From: JBCCTJ01 sp039198585
GTDB lineage: Bacteria; Bacteroidota; Bacteroidia; Cytophagales; Amoebophilaceae
Reading direction: 5' to 3'
DNA: 38,858 bases
NCBI GenBank assembly: GCA_039198585.1
Contig: JBCCTJ010000005.1
Span: forward strand, 1 to 38,858
The notes under the pieces were generated by a model. That model was not told the origin of the DNA and searched no databases. It saw only the letters and a list, made by a program, of their open reading frames with translations. Numbering within the stretch: position 1 is the first letter of the stretch; the number at the start of each line of letters is the position of its first letter. Positions 9,483-18,020 of the stretch are shown piece after piece. Made by a program: the position numbers and the translations under genes.

Positions 9483-10343
9483 ATGATACAGACAAAACAC
9501 ATATATCTAGCTGCTATCTCATTCATTGCCCTGCTTATCGGAGTATTATTCATCTACAAAGTATGGCAGCCCAGACAACAATTAAAGACCAAATATCAGA
9601 CCTTTACTCAAGCTCATACTAATCTACAAACAGCCGAAGAGCATCTTCTACAAGCCTGCAAAGAAAATAACGATGATGTAATATATTATCTTCTGACCTA
9701 TAAAAAAAGATCATTTAAAAACATTCCTAACATTTACAACAAACTAGGGAATGCTTACCACGATCAGGGAAAGTACGACAAAGCAATCCAATACTATCAA
9801 CAATCACTCAAAATATTTCTTAAAAAGTTGGGTGAAAACCACCAAAACACTGCTACTATTTATTACAACTTAGGCATGGGTTACTACTGGAAGTGTGAGT
9901 ATGACAAAGCCATCCAATACTTGCAAAAATCACTCAAAATACGTCTTAAAACATTGGGTGAGGACCACCAAAAAACTGCTTATGCTTATAACAACTTAGG
10001 TGTAGGTTACTACAGCAAGCATGAGTACGACAAATCGATCCAATACTTGCAAAAATCACTCAAAATACGCCTTAAAGTCTTGGGTGAAGAGCATCAAGAA
10101 ACTGCTGATAGTTATCACAACTTAGGCATGGGTTACTACATGAAGCATGAGGACGGCAAAGCCATCCAATATTATAAAAAAGCACTCGAAATATTTCTTA
10201 AAACGCCGGGTAAACATCACCAAGATATTGCTACTATCTACAACAGCCTATCAAAAATTTACCTTCGTAAAGGGCAGCTACAACTAAGTATAGAATATGA
10301 GCTAAAAGAAAGAGAAATTGAGGAGAGACAAGAGCCTCAATAA
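9483..10343 (+). CDS. Membrane-tethered TPR protein (kinesin-light-chain-type repeats)
   Basis: 286 residues from the ATG at 9483; a GTG at 9417 would put 22 odd residues before the membrane segment. Residues about 6-25 form one N-terminal helix (signal anchor). From residue about 80 there are five TPR units of 42 residues, with the pattern YNNLGxGYYxKxEYDKAIQY followed by LQKSLKIRLKxLGExHQxTA. The 126-base DNA units are very alike, indicating recent internal duplication. Such repeats bind partner proteins; the partner is unknown. Placement between two direct repeats suggests it may have moved or been duplicated as a cassette. Confidence 0.85.
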   Translation: MIQTKHIYLAAISFIALLIGVLFIYKVWQPRQQLKTKYQTFTQAHTNLQTAEEHLLQACKENNDDVIYYLLTYKKRSFKNIPNIYNKLGNAYHDQGKYDKAIQYYQQSLKIFLKKLGENHQNTATIYYNLGMGYYWKCEYDKAIQYLQKSLKIRLKTLGEDHQKTAYAYNNLGVGYYSKHEYDKSIQYLQKSLKIRLKVLGEEHQETADSYHNLGMGYYMKHEDGKAIQYYKKALEIFLKTPGKHHQDIATIYNSLSKIYLRKGQLQLSIEYELKEREIEERQEPQ

Positions 10344-10368
10344 ACCAAGCACTCCCAAAGTCCAAATA

Positions 10369-10530
10369 GGGGTCAGTGACAAGAACACAAAACTGTTTCA
10401 ATCATTAAAAAAATAGCTGTATAGGTGACTCTATTAACATTTTTCTAGATAAGAATCCCCGAAAATGAATAAAGAGTACCCAAAAGCCATGAAATTCAAT
10501 TTTTTTTGCTTATGGGCATCAAGAGACAAC
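10369..10530 (+). repeat. Imperfect direct repeat, copy B (downstream of TPR gene)
   Basis: Second copy of the repeat at 9058-9234, same orientation, starting 26 bases after the TPR stop codon. It has several substitutions and a gap of about 15 bases relative to copy A. Confidence 0.75.
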
Positions 10531-10542
10531 CTTGTCTAGAGA

Positions 10543-10582
10543 TCGACATGAAATATTTTTATTCAAAAATATTTCATGTCGA
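10543..10582. repeat. Perfect 18-bp inverted repeat (hairpin), 4-nt loop
   Basis: Arms 10543-10560 and 10565-10582 are exactly complementary (TCGACATGAAATATTTTT) with loop ATTC. It lies directly after direct repeat copy B. No T-tract follows the stem on either strand, so an intrinsic terminator is possible but atypical; a mobile-element end is another possibility. Confidence 0.7.
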
Positions 10583-10708
10583 GTAGGAAAAGGAACCTCT
10601 CCCACTATTCTTACACAAAGCGGTCACTGGTAGTCTTCCGTTGGCTCTTCGTATCCTGCAAGCTATTGTTGCAATTGTAGATACTTTAAATGAGGTCTAA
10701 AAGATTAT

Positions 10709-11044
10709 TCATGATTGGGTATTCTCTGATGTTACCAGTAGCGCAAGGTTGTCTAACCTATCTGCAATACCTCTAATTAGAATGAGAGATTGTATATGCG
10801 CTTCTTCGTTAGCTATTAGTAAATCATCCAGGCGATCTATCTTTTCTTCTTGCTTGCTACTATCGAAGGAAAGAATAGATTGATAAAGCTGTAAGATTTC
10901 TTCTTTGTTGTTCCTTGTTCTATTTAATAGACAATCATACTTTCTCATCTCCTCTCTTATTTTGTAAGTTAGAAATTCCTTATGATCTTCCAATTCTGTT
11001 AGTAGCTTATTGATTGACTCTATATTTAGCTTATGGGTGGACAT
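10709..11044 (-). CDS. Small coiled-coil hypothetical protein
   Basis: 111 residues, highly charged, without signal peptide or membrane segment. The whole length is predicted helical by eye, with heptad-like Leu/Ile spacing (ESINKLLTELEDHKEFL and KIDRLDDLLIANEEAHIQSL), suggesting a coiled coil or helical bundle. I do not recognise the family. A TATTTTTG promoter element lies about 28 bases upstream, so it appears to be its own transcription unit. Confidence 0.6.
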   Translation of the reverse strand: MSTHKLNIESINKLLTELEDHKEFLTYKIREEMRKYDCLLNRTRNNKEEILQLYQSILSFDSSKQEEKIDRLDDLLIANEEAHIQSLILIRGIADRLDNLALLVTSENTQS

Positions 11045-11071
11045 ATTTACTTATTTTTGTTGAAGAATTAT

Positions 11072-11079
11072 CAAAAATA
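11072..11079 (-). promoter_or_regulatory. Putative -7 element (TATTTTTG)
   Basis: Matches TAnnTTTG on the minus strand, 27 bases before the ATG at 11044. A TTTTG lies upstream but with spacing about 3 bases longer than usual. Confidence 0.45.
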
Positions 11080-11168
11080 CTACTTTTTTTAGAATAATCC
11101 TTACAAAATAGTAACTCAATCAAGGAATATACATACAGTAGACTTTTTAAGAATATTAAGAGCAAGTT

Positions 11169-11202
11169 AGAAAGGCCCAAGGCACTCACTTTGGGCCTTT
11201 CT
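11169..11202. terminator. Intergenic hairpin, 12-bp stem
   Basis: AGAAAGGCCCAA (11169-11180) pairs perfectly with TTGGGCCTTTCT (11191-11202) across a 10-nt loop. It lies between two minus-strand genes and just downstream of the 11265 stop, so it may end that transcript. The T-tract is weak, so terminator function is an inference. Confidence 0.5.
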
Positions 11203-11264
11203 AAAACCTCAAAGAGCTATTGACCTATATAAAAAATTACTTTTACTAATGCACGCATTACAAA

Positions 11265-12518
11265 CTATATACTTCCTGCTTGACCCTTTATGAATTTTTG
11301 AAGCTCTCGGTCTGATATTTCTTCAGTAGAAAATTTTCTTGGATCAACTGCCTCTTTTAGTTCTTTCAAAATTTCTTTTTTTGTAAGATTTTTTGCTTCC
11401 TTTACATGCTTAAGTTTGATAGGTAAAAATTTCAAAGTATAAGAATATATATACTTGCTAAAGTAGGGATTATATCTTTTATCATACTCCTTAGAATCTT
11501 CTTTTTTGAGATAATTTATGAAAATATTGTCAAGCAATATAGCTGCATCTTTTAAATCAGGATATTTATCATATTTATTTTTAAAGAAATCCCCATAGAA
11601 TTGTTTATTATTTCTAGCCCAATATTTATTAAATTCAGGTACTAAGGCATATTCTATAATGGTTTTGCTTTGTTCGGATTCATACCATTTTTGAAGTTCT
11701 TCAGGAAAACCTACTTCTGCTTGATCTTTCTTCAAAAGTATTCTCTTAGTCTCTTCGATGCTTTCTTGGGTCTCTCCAAAGCATTTCCCTTCAAAAGCTT
11801 TTGTGAAGAGGATATAAGTCAATCCTTTTGCCTGAGCGACCCGATAAGTATTGGCCAAAGAGAGATACATGGCCGCTATATAGTTAACGGCATTTGAACG
11901 CTTATCTCCTTGATTAGCTGTAATAGCTTCATAAACTCCACGATTTAAGAATATCATTTCTCCCTTTATTATTTCATGAAGTTTCAGCTGTTTTCTCATT
12001 TCTTCATATGCATTATCCTTATCAGTTGCTTGTTGTGTGATACTGACTATTTTATCTCTATAAATGTAGTATTGTGTAAAATCATGAAAGGCATTTCCCA
12101 CATCTTTAAAGTGTTCTTCTCTTCTAAATGTCTTCATGAATGCTATGATATCCTCTTTCTCATCTTTCAGCGTTTTATTCACTTCATCGAGCAAATTGAG
12201 TGCATTTTTTTTTCCTATTTCTGGATCGCCTAAAAAATCTTTATTCACTTGTTCAGCTATCTTATCATAGTCAAAGTGAGCACACCGCCTCCAGGCTATG
12301 ATAGTCACTACAAACGCAACTACTACAATAGCTCCTATAGATACTAGTGGGACTGGCTTAATATAAGGCTTGATTTTTTGCATGAAAGTTTGCTCAACCA
12401 CTTGCTTATCTTGCTGAGTAATATCCTCCCGAGCACTGATGTTATGTTGTGCAATGAGGGTAGTTATTGCTATGAAAGAGATAGCCCATCTAATTTTTTT
12501 CTTATATCTGGCAAACAT
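11265..12518 (-). CDS. Exported/membrane hypothetical protein with long helical domain
   Basis: 417 residues from the ATG at 12518. The open frame extends to 12566, but the preferred ATG opens a clear signal peptide (basic residues 4-9, hydrophobic 10-25, ending near AQHNISA), and a TATATTTG promoter element lies inside the longer reading, ruling it out. A second hydrophobic helix is at about residues 55-77. The remaining 330 residues are hydrophilic, helical and rich in Lys/Glu/Tyr; no domain is recognised. It follows dnaE on the same strand but has its own promoter-like element. Confidence 0.7.
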   Translation of the reverse strand: MFARYKKKIRWAISFIAITTLIAQHNISAREDITQQDKQVVEQTFMQKIKPYIKPVPLVSIGAIVVVAFVVTIIAWRRCAHFDYDKIAEQVNKDFLGDPEIGKKNALNLLDEVNKTLKDEKEDIIAFMKTFRREEHFKDVGNAFHDFTQYYIYRDKIVSITQQATDKDNAYEEMRKQLKLHEIIKGEMIFLNRGVYEAITANQGDKRSNAVNYIAAMYLSLANTYRVAQAKGLTYILFTKAFEGKCFGETQESIEETKRILLKKDQAEVGFPEELQKWYESEQSKTIIEYALVPEFNKYWARNNKQFYGDFFKNKYDKYPDLKDAAILLDNIFINYLKKEDSKEYDKRYNPYFSKYIYSYTLKFLPIKLKHVKEAKNLTKKEILKELKEAVDPRKFSTEEISDRELQKFIKGQAGSI

Positions 12519-12543
12519 GATTACAAAAAACTGTTGAATAGCG

Positions 12544-12551
12544 CAAATATA
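12544..12551 (-). promoter_or_regulatory. Putative -7 element (TATATTTG) that decides the 12518 start
   Basis: Exact TAnnTTTG match on the minus strand, 25 bases before the ATG at 12518. The nearest TTG upstream is only 12 bases away, so the -33 box is uncertain. Confidence 0.45.
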
Positions 12552-12562
12552 ATAAAAACTGT

Positions 12563-15500
12563 TCAAGCTTGTATACGATAGGTGATTGATAACCTATCTA
12601 GCTGCTCAAAGAAAGCATTGGTAGGAGTGATACGTAGTTTACGCGGTCGGGTAGTAATGGTTGTAGATGATGCAGGATCGACCAAATAAATAGAGAGTGG
12701 ACATTTTCCTGGATTGTCAGTGATCACTTTGTAAAGCTGCTCTACTAATAAGGGGGTAATGGATGAGATATCTAGCTTAATAGCCGTCTGTTTGGTATAC
12801 TTGATTCGTATGTCGTGAAGCGGTTCCATACTTTGTATCGTGATATCCCATACATCTTTTTGGTATGGGCGCTCTTTTACTTTTGCTTTGATGTAGACAA
12901 ACTCATGAAGCTGTGCTAAGTGTTGGTATTTACTATAGTTTTCAGCAAAAAGAAATAGTGTTAAGGTCCCCAGTTGATCTTCAATGGTAAACTTAGCAAA
13001 TTTTCTACCCTGCTTGTTCTGGAGATGCTTGGCAGTGGTGACCATACCTGCTAGAGTAATTAGTTGATTAGGGGACGCTAGTGCATTTTGTGTATTTGAA
13101 GTACATAAATGGTTGATATCTAGCTGAAAAGGAGCTAGTGGATGACCTGAAACATAACATCCCAAAAGGTCTTTTTCGATTTGTAGTCTTTCTAGATCAG
13201 TATAGGGCGATACTTCAGGAGAGCTAGGCTGAGTGGCATAGCTCTTCATTGATTCTGCTGACGAACCAAAGAGTGATTGTTGTGCCTGATTGTTTTCTTT
13301 ATAGCGTTTCTGCTCATAGCGCAATACTTGCTCTATGTAGCTTATTTGGTTAGTCTCTTTGTCTACATATTGCTTACGATGGATGGTGCCCAAGTTATCG
13401 AAAACTCCCGCTTGTGCCATATTTTCTAATGTACTTCTGCTAGGGGTTTTATTGTGCAAGGGATCTACAAAAGTGGCTATTACTTCATGAAAATTCTTAT
13501 AAACGCCTTTTTGATTGCGATAACTGACAAGGCTTTCGACTGCTTGTCGACCTACTCCTTTAATAGCAGCTAGTCCAAAACGTATGGTAGTAGCATCGGT
13601 ATTAGAGCAGTCGACTTGACTTTCATTGATATCGGGTCCTAGCACGTCAATACCCATGCGGTGACATTCATCGATCAAAAAAGCGAGCTTAGTGATATTT
13701 TTCTGATTGTGGGTAAGCACTGCTGCCATAAAAGCTGCGGGATAATGTGCTTTGAGGTAGGCTGTCTGATAAGACAATACTGTATAAGCCACAGCATGAG
13801 AGCGATTAAACCCATATTCGGCAAAGGCAGCCATCATATCAAAGATAGTTATGGCTTTTTCTTCCGAAATATGATTCTTTTTTTGAGCCCCTTCGATAAA
13901 TACTGCTCTTTGTCTATCCATCTCTTTTTTCTTTTTTTTACCCATTGCACGCCGTAATAAATCTGCTTGAGCTACGGTATAGCCCGCTACTGTTTCGGCC
14001 ATCTGCATAATCTGCTCTTGATAAACGGGAATACCATAGGTAGGTGATAGTACCTTTTCTAGCACAGCATGCTGATAGGTTACCTTTTCCCTGCCATGAA
14101 GGCGCTCTATATAAGAAGGAATATGCTGCATCGGGCCAGGTCGGTAGAGTGCATTCATAGCAATCAAGTGTTCAATATTAGTAGGTTGAAGTTTAGTAAG
14201 CCACTGACGCATCCCTTCTGACTCAAACTGGAAGATAGCAATCGTCCTGCCACGCTGATATAGTTCAAATGTCTTGGCATCATCTAGTGAGATAGACTTG
14301 ATATCTAAAGGTTGCTCTTCTTGTGGAATCATGGTGACTGTATCTCGAATGATGGATAGTGTCTTAAGACCTAAGAGGTCCATTTTGAGCATACCTACAC
14401 TTTCAATCACAGAGCCATCATACTGAGAGACGAGGAGTTGACTTTCTTTATCTTTTTTGACAGGGATGTACTGGGTAAGATCATCGGATGCGATTAAAAT
14501 ACCAGCTGCATGGATACCTGCATGGCGAGGAGAGTTTTCAAGTGTTTTGGCATTGCGGAGTACCTTCCCTTCTGGTGTTGTAGGGTTATTGTAAAGGCCT
14601 TGTAGTGCTGGCACTTCTTTGAAAGCTTGGGCCAGGGAAGTGCCAGGCTTTTCAGGTACTAGCTTGGCAAGCTGATCAGCTGTAGCAAGGGGAACGCCTA
14701 GCACGCGAGCAACATCGCGTATGGCAGAACGTGCCCCCATTGTACCAAAGGTAATAATTTGCGCTACTTGATTTTGTCCATATTTTTCTACTAAATAGTC
14801 GATGACTTTTTGTCGCCCCTCATCATCTAGGTCTGTATCAATGTCGGGCATCGATACTCGATCTGGGTTGAGAAATCTTTCAAAAAGTAAATTATAATGA
14901 ATAGGATCTACGTCGGTGATTCCCAAGCTGTAGGCGACTACTGAGCCAGCTGCCGAACCACGTCCAGGGCCTACGACAACACCTAGTCGCTTAGCTGCTT
15001 CGATCATATCACTTACAATGAGCATATAGCCCGCATATCCCATCTGTCGTAAGATGTCTAGCTCATAGTTGATGCGCTGTTCGATCACAGGAGTGATCGG
15101 CTGATATCTTTTTTGAGCTCCTGTAAAAGTAAGATGACGTAAATAACTATCTTGGTCACTGAAATTTTTAGGTATTTCAAAATTAGGCATGAGTACATCA
15201 CGAACAAGTGATATCTCTTTTACTTTTTCGGTGATTTCTTGGGTATTGGCAATAGTTTCAGGCACATCTTGGAAGAGTGCAGTCATCTCTGCAGGGCTTT
15301 TTAAATAGAACTGATCATTGGCAAAGCGCATACGATTAGGGTCATCATAGTTTTTGCCAGTCTGTAAGCAAAGCATGATGTCTTGTGCGAGGCTATCCTC
15401 ACGATTGGTATAGTGTACATCATTTGTAGCAATGGCCTTTACACTATACTTTTTACTCCAGCGCAGCAGCACTTGATTGCATCGATCCTGCTCTGGAATG

Positions 15501-16021
15501 CCATGTCGCTGCAGCTCTATGTAGTAGTCATTTCCAAATATATCGAGCCAAGCTTTGAAAATTGTTTCAGCAGCTTCTTCTCCTTGTTCTATGATCGCTT
15601 TAGGGACTTCTGCAGCTAGACAGCAGGTGGTAGCTATCAGACCTTCTGCGTGCAGTGCAATATGCTTTCTATCGATGCGAGGTTTATAATAATACCCGTG
15701 TGTATAGCCTAGTGAGCATAGTTTGACTAAGTTCTGATAGCCTTTTTCATTTTTAGCTAAAAGAAGCTGATGGTATCGTCTCTTATCTCGTCTATCATAG
15801 AGGTCAGAAGCTACATAGCATTCACAGCCTATAATGGGTTTGACCCCATGCTGCTGCGCTGCATTGATAAAATGAGGTACGCCAAACATATTGCCATGAT
15901 CAGTAATGGCCAAGGCATTCATCCCTAGTTGTTTTGTCTGCTGAATGATGCTTTTTATAGAGGCTGCCCCATCAAGTAAGGAATAGGCAGTATGACTATG
16001 TAAATGAGTAAATTGTGCCAT
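12563..16021 (-). CDS. dnaE: DNA polymerase III subunit alpha
   Basis: 1152 residues, the replicative polymerase catalytic subunit (C-family). The N-terminal PHP domain keeps its metal motif HLHSH (6-10), then ALAITDHGNMFG, GCECYV and ATNDVHY. The palm has GPGRGSAAGS (about 355) and the catalytic pair in PDIDTDLDDEGR (about 395); DLLGLKTL carries the third acidic residue. FNRSHAVAYTVLSYQTAYLKA is conserved in this family. The HhH region (KGVGRQAVESL) and an OB fold (ITLAGMVTTAKH) follow in the C-terminal third. No DnaQ-type exonuclease insertion is seen, so this is DnaE, not PolC. Length and motifs indicate a complete gene. Confidence 0.97.
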   Translation of the reverse strand: MAQFTHLHSHTAYSLLDGAASIKSIIQQTKQLGMNALAITDHGNMFGVPHFINAAQQHGVKPIIGCECYVASDLYDRRDKRRYHQLLLAKNEKGYQNLVKLCSLGYTHGYYYKPRIDRKHIALHAEGLIATTCCLAAEVPKAIIEQGEEAAETIFKAWLDIFGNDYYIELQRHGIPEQDRCNQVLLRWSKKYSVKAIATNDVHYTNREDSLAQDIMLCLQTGKNYDDPNRMRFANDQFYLKSPAEMTALFQDVPETIANTQEITEKVKEISLVRDVLMPNFEIPKNFSDQDSYLRHLTFTGAQKRYQPITPVIEQRINYELDILRQMGYAGYMLIVSDMIEAAKRLGVVVGPGRGSAAGSVVAYSLGITDVDPIHYNLLFERFLNPDRVSMPDIDTDLDDEGRQKVIDYLVEKYGQNQVAQIITFGTMGARSAIRDVARVLGVPLATADQLAKLVPEKPGTSLAQAFKEVPALQGLYNNPTTPEGKVLRNAKTLENSPRHAGIHAAGILIASDDLTQYIPVKKDKESQLLVSQYDGSVIESVGMLKMDLLGLKTLSIIRDTVTMIPQEEQPLDIKSISLDDAKTFELYQRGRTIAIFQFESEGMRQWLTKLQPTNIEHLIAMNALYRPGPMQHIPSYIERLHGREKVTYQHAVLEKVLSPTYGIPVYQEQIMQMAETVAGYTVAQADLLRRAMGKKKKKEMDRQRAVFIEGAQKKNHISEEKAITIFDMMAAFAEYGFNRSHAVAYTVLSYQTAYLKAHYPAAFMAAVLTHNQKNITKLAFLIDECHRMGIDVLGPDINESQVDCSNTDATTIRFGLAAIKGVGRQAVESLVSYRNQKGVYKNFHEVIATFVDPLHNKTPSRSTLENMAQAGVFDNLGTIHRKQYVDKETNQISYIEQVLRYEQKRYKENNQAQQSLFGSSAESMKSYATQPSSPEVSPYTDLERLQIEKDLLGCYVSGHPLAPFQLDINHLCTSNTQNALASPNQLITLAGMVTTAKHLQNKQGRKFAKFTIEDQLGTLTLFLFAENYSKYQHLAQLHEFVYIKAKVKERPYQKDVWDITIQSMEPLHDIRIKYTKQTAIKLDISSITPLLVEQLYKVITDNPGKCPLSIYLVDPASSTTITTRPRKLRITPTNAFFEQLDRLSITYRIQA

Positions 16022-16113
16022 AAGTAACCCAATTTATAAGAAGTATAAAAAGATAAAAGAAAAAATCTGCAACTAGTAGTGCATTTACTAGGAGGGATAT
16101 CTTATTATGGAAC

Positions 16114-16135
16114 AGTTCAATCACTCGATTGAACT
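16114..16135. repeat. Perfect 9-bp hairpin in the region upstream of dnaE
   Basis: AGTTCAATC (16114-16122) and GATTGAACT (16127-16135) are complementary around ACTC. The intergenic stretch 16022-16256 holds no convincing gene; a 19-codon plus-strand ORF overlaps the hairpin. Confidence 0.45.
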
Positions 16136-16256
16136 TATACATCAACAGAGTAGTTCGCTAAGTTAACGATAATGATGAACTGGGCTAGCAACTATGCTAT
16201 GTTATGGATTGGTCAGCAATTGATGAGCCTGACTAGGTAATTACTAATAATCGATC

Positions 16257-16790
16257 TTAATAATTATTTGGGTAAAAGTCTTTGGCTTGTTTTAATGCTT
16301 GCCTGATATTAGCCTCTTCTCGTTCTTTTTCATCACCCTGCATGATCTTGGCTACCTCCCCATTGTTGAAAATAACTATATAGGGAAACGTTTGAATATC
16401 CAATCCCATTTGTTGAGCAATCTGCTTTTTTTCCTGCGTACGGATATCAACATCATTATTGACTTCTACAGCACCAAAGAAAACGTTTAAATCAGCAGAC
16501 TGGGTTGAAAGTTGCTGAAAGGTAGGTAAAAATTCACGTGAAAAATGACAACCATACCTGAAAAAAAGAACCATCGATACTCCTTTTTTTTCTCTTACTA
16601 CTTTAGATAAGTAGTTACTTGCTTCAGGATTAATGGAAAGGTGAGGTACCTTTAATTTTTTTACTTTGAGGAGTGACAAGATTTTTTTTGTTTTGAAACG
16701 ATAAAAAGAAAAAGCAATCACTAAGAGAAGAGCTACTGCGGTTATAATTCCTATAATTTTTTTAGAGTTTAACATTTTTTTGTTGATCAT
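16257..16790 (-). CDS. Membrane-anchored thioredoxin-like protein with CxxS site
   Basis: 177 residues. One N-terminal helix (about 11-30) anchors the protein with the rest presumably in the periplasm. The thioredoxin fold is visible from residue 70: strand GVSMVLFFRYG, active-site segment C81-H-F-S84, strand LNVFFGAVEVN, then the cis-proline strand TFPYIVIFNNGEV (P136) and a final helix. The second active-site Cys is replaced by Ser, so it cannot form the usual intramolecular disulfide; such proteins can still form mixed disulfides or isomerise. An exact 10-bp inverted repeat sits just upstream of the start. Confidence 0.8.
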   Translation of the reverse strand: MINKKMLNSKKIIGIITAVALLLVIAFSFYRFKTKKILSLLKVKKLKVPHLSINPEASNYLSKVVREKKGVSMVLFFRYGCHFSREFLPTFQQLSTQSADLNVFFGAVEVNNDVDIRTQEKKQIAQQMGLDIQTFPYIVIFNNGEVAKIMQGDEKEREEANIRQALKQAKDFYPNNY

Positions 16791-16799
16791 AAGAAAAAT

Positions 16800-16828
16800 A
16801 CATTTAACATTTATTACATGTTAAATGT
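16800..16828. promoter_or_regulatory. 10-bp inverted repeat upstream of the thioredoxin-like gene (possible operator)
   Basis: ACATTTAACA (16800-16809) and TGTTAAATGT (16819-16828) are perfect complements with a 9-nt spacer, beginning 10 bases before the ATG at 16790. Spacing of about two helical turns would suit a dimeric regulator, but an mRNA leader hairpin is equally possible. Confidence 0.4.
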
Positions 16829-16910
16829 GCATTAAAAATAGAGAAAAATACCGATATAAACAAATAAAGATAACTGTTATTTTCTTATAGCTACGACTCA
16901 AACAGCAAAA

Positions 16911-17662
16911 TCATCTACTTTTTCTGATCACATGACTCATATCAATAATAGCGCCTTGATTATAGAGTCGTTCTATGAGTATGGCTAGCATTGCTGGATC
17001 TTGACAGTAGCCACCGGGTAATCTATATGCGTGCATCTTGTTGCCCACTCGGCAAGTTAACTCCATGGTATCTTTAAAATAGCTAACAGGTTGATCACGA
17101 CGCGATATTCGCTTGACCAATACGATATCCTTGTAGGGAAGTACAATTCTCTGATTATTGAAATAAGAGCCTAGCATATACTTTTGGCTACTTTTTTCTA
17201 GGATAGTCGGTATGATGATCACTTTTCCTGTACTGATTATATCCCCCTTGAAGGCTATTATTTTGATACTTTGCACCAATACCATAAGGTTAACAATGGC
17301 TAAAATGGCTACCGCCCCCAGTCTGTAATAATCACGAGCTCTATAATAGTACTTAGCTTGCACAGCAATAAAAATATAAACTAGCCATACGATAACTGCT
17401 GCAGTCAAGGAAGCTAACCCCCTTGACTGGGTAGTGTAACGATACGGTATCTGTAATACTGCTTCGTCAGGAACCTCCCGTGCTTTTGTTATTTTTCTTA
17501 CAGACTTTATGCAGACTTTATGATTACTTTTTCTGGTTTATGTATTGATTGAAGAGCCAAAGGAGCAGTAGCTAGTAGTAATAGAGGTAGCATGAGAGAC
17601 TCTAGCATACGTACCATGGGATTGCACTTTGATGAGTGCAATGATGTGGATCCTATTTTCAT
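16911..17662 (-). pseudogene. PH-like two-helix membrane protein, broken by an 11-bp tandem duplication
   Basis: The 3' part (16911-17408 and upstream of it) encodes two membrane helices and a beta-rich C-terminal domain with QRIVLPYKDIVLVKRI and a final helix ending GAIIDMS. It has no ATG; only a TTG at 17408. A separate frame from ATG 17662 encodes a signal-peptide-like start (MLESLMLPLLLLATAPLALQ) and stops at 17507. The break coincides with a perfect tandem copy of CAGACTTTATG; removing one copy joins both frames into one protein (...KVIIKS-VRKITKARE...). The joined protein matches the intact gene at 27830 in layout and in several motifs. Either a real mutation or an assembly/consensus error; the join itself is very convincing. 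Confidence 0.85.
17501..17522 (-). repeat. 11-bp tandem duplication causing a frameshift
   Basis: CAGACTTTATG occurs twice head to tail (17501-17511, 17512-17522, plus strand). Eleven extra bases shift the frame by two and create the TAA that ends the upstream half of the PH-like gene. Confidence 0.9.
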
Positions 17663-17664
17663 AG

Positions 17665-17814
17665 CTAGCTGGCCATTTTGTCTTTGTCATTATTGCTTGA
17701 TTTTTGTTTTTTCACACGCTCTTCATTGGCTTCTTGGGTAATATGTACCGCCTGGATAGCAGCTTTTCGTTGAGGTGAAGAGTGTGCTTTTAAGTTGTTT
17801 TCTACTGCTTTCAT
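17665..17814 (-). CDS. Micro-ORF, 49-residue charged protein
   Basis: ATG at 17814 to TAG at 17665 gives 49 residues, hydrophilic, Lys/Asn/Ser rich and ending KDKMAS, with a helical middle (PQRKAAIQAVHITQEANEER). It ends 2 bases before the ATG of the PH-like gene (17662), an arrangement typical of translational coupling. No family recognised. The frame is also open for 11 codons upstream of the ATG. The tight spacing and sensible amino acid use are the only support. Confidence 0.4.
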   Translation of the reverse strand: MKAVENNLKAHSSPQRKAAIQAVHITQEANEERVKKQKSSNNDKDKMAS

Positions 17815-18020
17815 AGGAATGCTTTTTCGTTTAAATAGTTCGCTCTTTTAGTTGGTATTACGATCCTTATCAGCCGCGACTTTTCCTAACAAACAATCTA
17901 CTAAAAGGAATAGGAGATTGTTTGATAAAAATTTCATTATTGGATCATGAAGTTTGTTGTAAAATAACAAATAGGAAGCGTAGAATGATAAAATATCAGC
18001 GCTTTCGTAGAAAGACTCTT

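Noticed and set aside
10583..10708. Possible transposase fragment after the hairpin
   Set aside because: No frame of useful length and no recognisable motif.
16090..16166. Plus-strand 19-codon ORF (MEQFNHSIELIHQQSSSLS) with AGGAGGG upstream
   Set aside because: Very short, overlaps a hairpin, and an SD site means little with the altered anti-SD of this 16S.
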